From CAYRJD01 sp965247395 (GTDB lineage Bacteria; Actinomycetota; Acidimicrobiia; Acidimicrobiales; Poriferisodalaceae), in NCBI GenBank assembly GCA_965247395.1, contig OZ252012.1:1860001-1924000 (forward strand): a stretch of DNA of 64,000 bases, in the 5' to 3' direction. The notes under the pieces are model-generated. The model did not search any database. It was not told where the DNA came from and saw only the letters and a program-made list of their open reading frames with translations. This document shows, in pieces, positions 42,144 to 49,247 of this stretch; within the stretch, counting starts at the first letter, position 1; each line of letters starts with the position of its first letter. A program made the position numbers and the translations under genes.

Positions 42144-43094
42144 CTAGCTCGTGCGTGCGCGGCCGTCAGCTTTGGCTTTGGCTTGCTTCTTACGGCGAGC
42201 CTCACCCGCAGCCGCATATTCAGCACGATTGCTTTCGTCCACGCGCATGAAGTGATCGCGCCACTCGTCGTTGGTTTGGGAGTCCCAAACAAAAGGTGTT
42301 TGAACGGTGGTGCGAGGCATCCATGCGTTTTCGAACAGGTCCAGCGCAATACCAACGGTGGCGCTTTGCATCTCAACGTCAAAGGGTTTGCCGACTGGGT
42401 TGCCTAGTGGAAAATCTGTGAACACATAACGCGCCACTCCGCACTCCTCCACGATGTCCTTAGCGCTACCGATTATTACGGTCGGAATGCCAGCGTCTTC
42501 TAGGTGTCTTGCGACCAAACTCACGGTTTGGTGGCAAACCGGTCAGAGCGGCACCAACATGGCAACGTCTACTTCGTCTTCGCGCATCCATTGCTCGATT
42601 AGCGGAGCGTCATTGCGTTCTGTGCGGCGTTGGCTGTAATCGGTAGGCACGCCGTAGAAGCGATCCGAAACCGATCCGATTCGCCCGTCGGCAGCAAGCT
42701 TGCGCAAGGGGTTGATTGGGAGGTAGGTGTCAGGATCCTTGGTGTGAGTGTTGTCCTTATCCCAAAAAAGGTCTTCGTTATAAAGGCCCTCAATCGCGTC
42801 GTCGCAGCGGGCGGCGTAAGGCTGCTTGGGGCGGGCTGTCGGCACACCGGCCGGCTCGTGGCCCGCTTCAAAAAACGATGTCGTCACTAGGCCTATACGG
42901 CTGTCTTGCAGGAGCTTTGGCAGAGGCGTAAAGCCGACCTCGCGGTTGTAGGCCCACTGATAGGGAAGTTCATAGCCGTGAGCGGCGTAGTACTCGCGCG
43001 ATTTGTCTATGTAGCTAACAAATGAGCGATGCGTACGGCGAGGCGTGCGGGGCTTTCTTGGCGAAGACGGTGTCGAAGGCATTGCTGAGGACAT
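42144..43094 (-). CDS. selenoprotein of the glycine/betaine/proline reductase B (GrdB-like) family, in-frame UGA
   Basis: Two apparent open frames on the minus strand are one gene. The first ends at a TGA (complement 42543-42545) and the second continues in the same frame 18 bases later. Read through, the junction is AMLVPL-U-PVCHQTVSLVARHL, a U-x-x-C redox motif flanked by hydrophobic strands, as in GrdB-like selenoproteins and their C-x-x-C relatives. A SECIS-like hairpin starts 7 bases after the UGA. From ATG 43094 the product is 316 residues with Sec at 184. Upstream half: RIGLVTTSFFEAGHEPAG and WMREDEVDVAM; downstream half: GIPTVIIGSAKDIVEECG and DFPLGNPVGKPFDVEMQ. GTG 43136 would add 14 residues. 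Reaction and electron donor are unknown; selA/selB/selC/selD are not in the window. Confidence 0.88.
42511..42535 (-). promoter_or_regulatory. SECIS-like hairpin
   Basis: On the minus strand GCCACCAAAC-CGTGA-GTTTGGTCGC: seven pairs closing a 5-base loop (CGUGA), one C-C mismatch, two further pairs. The loop lies 17 bases after the UGA and has G among its first two bases, within the rules described for bacterial SECIS elements. A competing perfect 7-pair hairpin (complement 42524-42541) shares its left arm. Confidence 0.75.
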
Positions 43095-43102
43095 ATAGCA
43101 AC

Positions 43103-43108
43103 AATTTA
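43103..43108 (-). promoter_or_regulatory. candidate -10 hexamer, selenoprotein operon
   Basis: TAAATT on the minus strand, 8 bases before ATG 43094. Confidence 0.5.
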
Positions 43109-43223
43109 GAGCACCTCTTGGTGCTGCGCCGCACAAGCGTGTTTGTCTAGCTCGTCATGCCTGTTTTGCTAGCCCTGTCTTGCGTGGGTAGGGCTTCCGG
43201 CTATTCCAGGTGCCTAATCGCAC

Positions 43224-43229
43224 TAACTT
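43224..43229 (+). promoter_or_regulatory. candidate -10 hexamer, first amidase gene
   Basis: TAACTT, 6 bases before ATG 43236; divergent from the selenoprotein promoter about 120 bases away. Confidence 0.5.
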
Positions 43230-43235
43230 GCGGTT

Positions 43236-44678
43236 ATGTCAGCAAATAAGAACGCACCGGCCGACGGCATCGCTATGGCCGAGCAAGTGGTCGCCGGTGA
43301 AATAACCGTTTTGGAGCTAACCGAGCAAGCCATCAAGCGCTGCGAAAGTGTCAATCCGCAGCTAAACGCCGTCATCCGCACCACATTTGATAAGGCTCTT
43401 GAGCGAGCAGGCACACTCCAGGCCAGCGAGCCTCGTGAAAGTTTGGGACGCCTGGTTGGTGTGCCATTCGTTACTAAAGATTTTCATTGCACTACCGCTG
43501 GTGAGCCTCACTACATGGGGAACGCCGCGCTGAAACAAGCCGATCATCGCGCTGACAAAACCGCCTATTTGACAACCATGCTCAGAGAGTTAGGCATGAC
43601 CAGCCTGGGCTACACCAACACTCCTGAGTTCGGGCTGACTGTTACCACCGAGCCTGTTTCATATGGCCCTACAGCTAATCCGTGGAATCTTGAGTACTCC
43701 GCTGGCGGTTCTAGCGGTGGTTCGGCTGCCGCGGTGGCAGCTGGCATCGTGCCGATAGGCCAAGGTGGTGATGGTGGTGGATCGATCCGCATCCCTGCTT
43801 CTAACTGCGGAATATTTGGTCTAAAGCCAAGCCGCGGCCGCGTAACGCACGGGCCGACGGTTGGTGAGGGCTGGGCTGGTGCCTCAATCGCTGGTGTCAT
43901 GAGCCGCAGCGTGCGCGACAGCGCGGCCGCTCTCGATGGCATTTGCCGACCTTGGCCTGGAGATCCTTATTGGGCACCGCTGCCGGAGGTGCCGTTTGAA
44001 TCGGTCGTCGGCACAGACCCCGCATCGTTACGAATAGGTCTGTGTCCTTATTCCGGCTGGGGTGATGTGGATGATCAATGCGTGCAAGCGGTGGAAGATG
44101 CCGGAAAGTTGCTGGAATCTCTAGGCCACAAGGTCGAGTACTCAATGCCAGACGTGCTCTTCGATGACGACTTCAGAACCAACTTCGGCACAGTGGTAGC
44201 GCCCGCGACTGCCGGGATGCTTGACAAGCTGGGCGAGGAGATAGGTCGGTCGTTTGAACGCGCTGATGTAGAGGGCGACACCTGGGCGTTAGCCGAAAGA
44301 GGTCGACATGTCACGGGGGTTCAATACCTGGCAGCGCTGAGCTGGGTGCACGCCTATACACGTTCAATGCTGGCTTGGTGGAGCGACCATGACATTTTGG
44401 TTTGTCCGATGATGACCGAACCGCCCCCCAGGCTGGGTGATCTGCGGAACCCGGCAAACAGCGGGCGAATGGGAGAGTTGCTTCATTACACACCCCAGTT
44501 CAATATCACCGGCCAGCCGGGGATGTCTGTGCCTTTGCACTGGACGCCAGACGGATTGCCGGTAGGGGTGCAGTTTGTGGGTGCGCATTGCTCTGAGCTT
44601 GAGTTATTTCAACTTGCCGGCCAGCTAGAACAGGCCGCCCCCTGGGCGCACCGTCTTCCGCCGGTTTGGGCTGACTAA
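43236..44678 (+). CDS. amidase-signature hydrolase 1
   Basis: Hydrolyses an amide (or acts as an amidotransferase-like enzyme) with the Ser-cisSer-Lys triad: K81 in GVPFVTKDF, the GGSSGGSAAAVAAG signature at 157-170 and the nucleophile Ser183 in DGGGSIRIPAS. 480 residues. C-terminal LHYTPQFNITGQPGMSVPL is the usual family end. No gatB or gatC lies near, so it is a stand-alone catabolic amidase rather than GatA. The gene is divergent from the selenoprotein operon and is followed 89 bases later by a paralogue of equal length. Confidence 0.93.
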   Translation: MSANKNAPADGIAMAEQVVAGEITVLELTEQAIKRCESVNPQLNAVIRTTFDKALERAGTLQASEPRESLGRLVGVPFVTKDFHCTTAGEPHYMGNAALKQADHRADKTAYLTTMLRELGMTSLGYTNTPEFGLTVTTEPVSYGPTANPWNLEYSAGGSSGGSAAAVAAGIVPIGQGGDGGGSIRIPASNCGIFGLKPSRGRVTHGPTVGEGWAGASIAGVMSRSVRDSAAALDGICRPWPGDPYWAPLPEVPFESVVGTDPASLRIGLCPYSGWGDVDDQCVQAVEDAGKLLESLGHKVEYSMPDVLFDDDFRTNFGTVVAPATAGMLDKLGEEIGRSFERADVEGDTWALAERGRHVTGVQYLAALSWVHAYTRSMLAWWSDHDILVCPMMTEPPPRLGDLRNPANSGRMGELLHYTPQFNITGQPGMSVPLHWTPDGLPVGVQFVGAHCSELELFQLAGQLEQAAPWAHRLPPVWAD

Positions 44679-44767
44679 TAGTTGGTTTGGGTTATCCAAG
44701 AGCTGTTTCACGAACGCGCCCAACACGGAAACCGATACCGAATAAGTGCCGATCAGGTACCGACTAA

Positions 44768-46210
44768 GTGATTGATCGGCGATCCGATGATGCCACTGCG
44801 TTAGCGGCTGCCATAGGTGCGGCTGAGCTGTCTGTGCTTGAAGCCTTCGAGGCAGCGGCTGCCCGCTATGAGGCGCTTAACCCAGCGCTAAACGCGATCA
44901 TTCACCCGCGCCTAGATAAGGCGCGTGACCAGGCACTTGACCTGGATCGTCGGTTGGAGCACAGCAATGCTGATGGTGCCAGCTTGTTTGGAGTCCCTAT
45001 CGCTATCAAGGACTTGGGTTGCGAGCAGCTTGACGAGCCGCACCACCGCGGAGCCAAGTTTTTGGCGCAGGCCGACTGGCGAGGCCGTCAGAACAGCCAT
45101 CTGTTCAATCTCTTATCTGCTGGTGGAGCTATATCAATCGGTCGCACCAACACTCCTGAGTTTGGCAGCACCATCACCACCGAGCCTGCCGTTTACGGCC
45201 CGACCGCGAACCCGTGGAACCTGGAATATTCCGCGGGCGGTTCCAGCGGTGGATCTGCCGCTGCGGTTGCGGCGGGCATCGTGCCGGTGGCGCACGGCAA
45301 CGATGGAGGAGGCTCCATTCGAGTTCCGGCCAGCGCTTGCGGGTTGGTCGGCCTGAAGCCTTCACGCGGGCGAGTTTCGGTTGGCCCACAAAACGGTGAA
45401 CATCGCGGCGGCATAGCGGTAGATGGAATGCTCACGCGAACGGTGCGCGATGCGGCGCTGTGTTTGAGCGTTATTGCCCAACCAGCGGTAGGCGATCCCT
45501 ACCCGGCACCTGTGTTGGCCAATTCAATGGCTGCCGGCTCAGAGCCTGCGAGGTTGCGAATAGCGATCTATAGCGAGAATTGTTCGCCGCCCGTTAAAGC
45601 CGCCACAGATGCCACCGCTGTGTTGCTAGCGCAGCTGGGCCATGAGGTAATCCCCAACAGTTATCCCAGCGATTGGTTTGACCCGGAGATGGCAGATCAA
45701 CTGCTAGTGGTTCGCGCTACTTCTATGGCAGCCGAATTAGACAGCTGGGCGAGGTTGCTTGGCCGACCCATCGGTGCCGACGACGTAGAACCCACTAACT
45801 GGTGGGCGGCCGAGCTAGGACAAGATTTGCCGGCCATGATGTATCTCGCCGCACAAGGCTGGCTTGCCAACTGGCGCCGACGAGTAGCGGAGTTTTGGAA
45901 ATCATTCGATTTGCTGCTGACACCTGTTCTGGGCGATGTAACGCCTCCGTTGGGTTATCTCTCCGACCCGGCTGATGGACCACGACGGCTGCGCGACCTG
46001 CTTGGATTTGTAGATCAGGCCAACGTCACCGGACAGCCCGCTATATCTTTGCCGACTGCTTTGTCCGAAGACCAGATGCCGATCGGTGTGCAGCTAATTG
46101 CCGAGACCGGCGCTGAGGCGCTGCTGCTACAGATAGCTCAACAAGTAAGCGACGCTGACGGGTTTATCGCCCTACCGGATTTAGCTGAGCAGCATGGCTG
46201 GGCGATATGA
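44768..46210 (+). CDS. amidase-signature hydrolase 2
   Basis: Paralogue of the preceding amidase: also 480 residues and colinear without gaps in the core, with K81 (GVPIAIKDLG), the same GGSSGGSAAAVAAG at 157-170 and Ser183 (DGGGSIRVPAS). The C-terminal half and substrate loops differ strongly (for example SYPSDWFDPEMADQLL), so the duplication is old and the substrates likely differ. Starts GTG with no strong ribosome site; the 89-base spacer holds imperfect ACCGA/TAAGTG repeats. Its stop overlaps the next gene by ATGA. Confidence 0.92.
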   Translation: MIDRRSDDATALAAAIGAAELSVLEAFEAAAARYEALNPALNAIIHPRLDKARDQALDLDRRLEHSNADGASLFGVPIAIKDLGCEQLDEPHHRGAKFLAQADWRGRQNSHLFNLLSAGGAISIGRTNTPEFGSTITTEPAVYGPTANPWNLEYSAGGSSGGSAAAVAAGIVPVAHGNDGGGSIRVPASACGLVGLKPSRGRVSVGPQNGEHRGGIAVDGMLTRTVRDAALCLSVIAQPAVGDPYPAPVLANSMAAGSEPARLRIAIYSENCSPPVKAATDATAVLLAQLGHEVIPNSYPSDWFDPEMADQLLVVRATSMAAELDSWARLLGRPIGADDVEPTNWWAAELGQDLPAMMYLAAQGWLANWRRRVAEFWKSFDLLLTPVLGDVTPPLGYLSDPADGPRRLRDLLGFVDQANVTGQPAISLPTALSEDQMPIGVQLIAETGAEALLLQIAQQVSDADGFIALPDLAEQHGWAI

Positions 46211-46743
46211 CCGGGCAGGCCGATAAGCCCCGCTGGTTTATTGAGGCAGAAAAGTTTCACGGCAACGTCATTGCCGAGGCGGTTACGGTTCGCGATCGCG
46301 AGTGGCTAAAGCAACGCCGCTGGTCCATTGCATCTCACGGCGCCGTAATCGCATTAGGGCTTGTCATGATTCAAGCGCTTGGTGTCGGCTGGGCGCTGGT
46401 GCCGCTTGCGTCAGTTGCGCATTGGATTTTTTTCTCACCGAAGCGGATTTTGCTTGCCACCACGAAAGGGCTGTTAGTGGTGGAGATCAGGGCAACCCGT
46501 GTTGAGCCCATTGCGCAGATACCACTGGGTGCGGGCGCTGCTCTGACCTTGCTACAAGACGAACCACAAGTTCAGCTGGCCATATTCAGCGAGACAAGCT
46601 CAGACCAGACAGGCCCAGATCAGGCAAGCCCAGACCAGCCTGGAGCGCTGCTATGGGAGGGCACATTCGACGGCATCGATCTGAAGCTGACCGAAGAAGT
46701 CATCCGCGGCGGCGGGGGAGAGCCTGTACGCATCAAGCGCTAA
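46207..46743 (+). CDS. small membrane protein, PH-like, unknown
   Basis: 178 residues. N-terminal 40 residues are polar, then two membrane segments close together (about 43-60 and 62-76), then a soluble beta-rich part (KRILLATTKGLLVVEIRATRVEPIAQIPLG). It has the look of a bacterial PH-like/DUF3239-type protein but I do not recognise a family with confidence. It contains an in-frame 15-base repeat (SDQTG, PDQAS, PDQPG). The ATGA overlap couples it to the second amidase gene. Confidence 0.6.
   Translation: MTGQADKPRWFIEAEKFHGNVIAEAVTVRDREWLKQRRWSIASHGAVIALGLVMIQALGVGWALVPLASVAHWIFFSPKRILLATTKGLLVVEIRATRVEPIAQIPLGAGAALTLLQDEPQVQLAIFSETSSDQTGPDQASPDQPGALLWEGTFDGIDLKLTEEVIRGGGGEPVRIKR
46600..46644 (+). 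repeat. 15-base in-frame tandem repeat
   Basis: Three diverged units (coding SDQTG, PDQAS, PDQPG) in the membrane protein gene. Confidence 0.85.
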
Positions 46744-46794
46744 ACAGTCCTGCTGGCTCACGGCCGAGTGCTCTCACGCCGTTTGCCAGGCAAT

Positions 46795-46800
46795 TAGCTT
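46795..46800 (+). promoter_or_regulatory. candidate -10 hexamer, FAH-family gene
   Basis: TAGCTT, 7 bases before GTG 46808; supports that GTG over TTG 46799 and GTG 46802. Confidence 0.45.
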
Positions 46801-46807
46801 GGTGCTC

Positions 46808-47728
46808 GTGAGATTGCTTCGGTTTTTCGAAAAGGAAGCACTGGCAGCTCTGGGCTTAGGAAACCCCCCACACCTGCCGAACGAACTGTCTCGGTTGGGA
46901 GTTGTCGCCGCTAGCAACGAAGGCATCATCGACGTTCAGCGGCACGCACTAAGCGACCAGCACGGACAGCCGGTGGAGACCATCGCACAGGCTTTGCACC
47001 CTGAGCTAGCTGGTGCGATGCGCGACCTAGCGCAACAGGACGCCGACCTGGATTTGAACGACGCAATCCGCTTCGCAGCACCGATTGATGTCGGTTCCAA
47101 GCTGCTGTGCGCCGGGGCTAACTTTCACAAGAAATACCCGCTGGGCGGAGATGTCCAGGCACCGCCTCAGCCGGTCTATTTCAACAAGCCTCCCGGCGTC
47201 TTAGCCGCACATAACGAGCCATTGGTGGTGCCAGCCGCCTCCGAGCAACTTGACTATGAGGCAGAAATGGTGGTGATAATCGGTAAGCCGGGTCGTCACA
47301 TTGATCCGTCGCAAGCCAGTGACCATGTGGCTGGCTACACGATATTGAACGACGGATCGGTGCGAGACTGGCAGCGCCACAGCGTGGCGGCTGGCAAAAA
47401 CTTCCATATGGCGGGCTCAATAGGCCCCTACATCGTCACTGCAGACGAGATAGAAGACCCAGACTCGATGCGCATCGGTTCTTATGTGAACGGTGAACAG
47501 CGCCAGAGTGCAGGCGTAGACGAGATGATTTTCAGCGTCGCTGAGCTGATCTCATACCTCTCAAAAATCGTGCCGCTGGCTCCGGGTGATGTTATTTCCA
47601 CAGGCTCACCAGAGGGCACAGGCGGCTCAAATGACCCGCCTCTGTGGCTAAAGCCTGGCGACACGGTCGTATGTGAGCTAACCGGAATGCTTCCGCTTGA
47701 GAATCCGGTGGTCTCCGAACAGGTTTAG
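46808..47728 (+). CDS. fumarylacetoacetate hydrolase family protein
   Basis: Metal-dependent hydrolase/isomerase acting on 2-oxo-acids in aromatic or sugar-acid breakdown. Family motifs: KLLCAGANFHKKYP, the metal triad in DYEAEMVVIIGKPGRHI, AGYTILNDGSVRDWQRHS and VISTGSPEGTGGSNDPPLWL. Length about 306 is typical. The exact reaction is not deducible. GTG 46808 (MRLLRFF) fits the family start MRLVR. The last codons and stop were copied into the downstream spacer. Confidence 0.9.
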   Translation: MRLLRFFEKEALAALGLGNPPHLPNELSRLGVVAASNEGIIDVQRHALSDQHGQPVETIAQALHPELAGAMRDLAQQDADLDLNDAIRFAAPIDVGSKLLCAGANFHKKYPLGGDVQAPPQPVYFNKPPGVLAAHNEPLVVPAASEQLDYEAEMVVIIGKPGRHIDPSQASDHVAGYTILNDGSVRDWQRHSVAAGKNFHMAGSIGPYIVTADEIEDPDSMRIGSYVNGEQRQSAGVDEMIFSVAELISYLSKIVPLAPGDVISTGSPEGTGGSNDPPLWLKPGDTVVCELTGMLPLENPVVSEQV

Positions 47729-47805
47729 CTACCGTCGCATCCTGATTCGGGCCACCAACGTGGTCGCCCTTGAGAATCCGGTGGTCTCCGAACAGGTTTA
47801 GCTAC
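47696..47805 (+). repeat. 37-base direct repeat covering the end of the FAH gene
   Basis: Bases 47696-47732 (last codons, stop and four more bases) recur perfectly at 47769-47805, period 73. The second copy is non-coding relic. Confidence 0.92.
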
Positions 47806-47864
47806 TCCTGCGGACTTTGGGCGCGACAGTGAAATAGCAAGGAAGCCAGGTACCTTGGTGGTTC

Positions 47865-49238
47865 TTGTGTACTACTCCCACGACGAGTAGCCGCCAGACA
47901 CGTAAGTGTCGTGCACGTAACCGCAAACGTCGCTGGTTCGCTGCGCTGGCAGCGCTGGTCGTTTCCGTCCTGTTTCTGCCTCTCGCGCCGGCGTCAGCAC
48001 AATCCACCGATGTCAGCGACGCAGAGCTAGCTCGACTTAAAGCTGAACTTGCAGCTGAAGTAGCGGCGGACAAGGCTGTTCGTGAAACTCACCAAATCGA
48101 AGTGTTGGAGCAGGCACGTGTGGTACTCGCTCAGCAAGGTGATGTGTCCGAGATTGAGGAAGCGCTGCGTCAGGTACAAGGCCTGCTTGCTGAGCAGCGC
48201 AAGCTCGTACGTACGGCCGAGCTAGAAGTTGAAGTAGCTCAGGCCAACGTTGATGTCGCTCAGCAACGCGTTAAAGATCTTTCAGAGCTGCAACACGAGC
48301 TAACTCGCCGTGTAAACGAGCTAATCATTCAGGCATACATAGGTCGCGACGCCAGTCTGGAAGGCTCACTAGGTCTCGCCCGGACTGGCGACATCTATGA
48401 GGCAGCGCGCATCCAAACTCTGGTTGGAGCTATGTACGGCGATCTGCGAACCACCTCGGATCAGCTGCACGCAGTGGAGATTGATGCTGAGCAGGCCGTG
48501 TGGGAGTTTGAGGCTGCGGTAGAACGGCTCCAAATCAAGCAACAAGATGCCAAATACAAGCAAGCAGAACTGGTGGAAAGCGTCGAACTGCAGTACGACT
48601 TTTATCGGCAGGTAAACGATCGCTACGAGTCAGCGCTGTACGAAGCACAAGCTCTGCAAGCGATTGACGATCAGCTTGCAGCTGAGGTGGCTGAGAGTGC
48701 TAAGAGGTTGGGAGCCGTGGCGGCCGAAGAAAACCGCCGCACGCAGATACGACTAGAGCAAGAGCGTCGCGCACGTGAGCGACTGATAGCCGAAACCCTT
48801 GCCCGCGAAGGGACCGCGCGTGCCCCTACCTCGACCAACGTTTCCGCTGATGAGTTGCGCACGGTGCGCGGCATCAAAGTGCATGAGTCGATTTATGTCA
48901 ACGTTTTGAACTTGCTGAACGCAGCCGCAGACGACGGGATAACGCTGGGCGGCGGTGGCTATCGCAGCTACAGCTCACAGGTTCAGTTGCGGCGTTATCA
49001 CTGCGGGACGAGTCAATATGCGGTTTATTCCAAGCCAGCACGGACCTGTAGGCCACCGACCGCTCGCCCTGGTTACTCAATGCACGAACGTGGCCTGGCG
49101 ATCGACTTCACCGCGAATGGTCGCGCAATCACTAGTCGCAACACGACAGCATTCCGCTGGCTAAGAGACAATGCGGCCAGGTATGGGTTTAAGAATTTGC
49201 CCAGCGAGCCGTGGCACTGGTCAACCAACGGCAACTAG
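47865..49238 (+). CDS. secreted coiled-coil D,D-carboxypeptidase (VanY/M15B family)
   Basis: Cell-wall peptidase. Basic N-terminus then a signal helix (ALAALVVSVLFLPLAPASA, cleavage after ASA), a long coiled coil (about 50-315, heptad-like Ala/Glu/Gln/Lys rich) and a C-terminal VanY domain with GGGYRSYSSQVQLRR, the zinc-binding YSMHERGLAIDF (S-x-H-x6-D) and EPWHWSTNGN (second His). Coiled coil plus peptidase resembles cell-division-linked hydrolases such as RipA-like or PcsB-like architectures. The start is TTG 47865 after GGTGG; another start is possible. Confidence 0.85.
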   Translation: MCTTPTTSSRQTRKCRARNRKRRWFAALAALVVSVLFLPLAPASAQSTDVSDAELARLKAELAAEVAADKAVRETHQIEVLEQARVVLAQQGDVSEIEEALRQVQGLLAEQRKLVRTAELEVEVAQANVDVAQQRVKDLSELQHELTRRVNELIIQAYIGRDASLEGSLGLARTGDIYEAARIQTLVGAMYGDLRTTSDQLHAVEIDAEQAVWEFEAAVERLQIKQQDAKYKQAELVESVELQYDFYRQVNDRYESALYEAQALQAIDDQLAAEVAESAKRLGAVAAEENRRTQIRLEQERRARERLIAETLAREGTARAPTSTNVSADELRTVRGIKVHESIYVNVLNLLNAAADDGITLGGGGYRSYSSQVQLRRYHCGTSQYAVYSKPARTCRPPTARPGYSMHERGLAIDFTANGRAITSRNTTAFRWLRDNAARYGFKNLPSEPWHWSTNGN

Positions 49239-49241
49239 CTT
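49236..49241 (+). promoter_or_regulatory. candidate -10 hexamer, dxs
   Basis: TAGCTT, 6 bases before ATG 49248, overlapping the stop of the preceding gene; may be chance. Confidence 0.35.
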
Positions 49242-49247
49242 ATTTGT

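Noticed and set aside
42144..42524. Separate short protein downstream of the UGA
   Set aside because: It starts at a GTG with no ribosome site six codons after the UGA, in phase with the upstream frame; reading through explains both parts.
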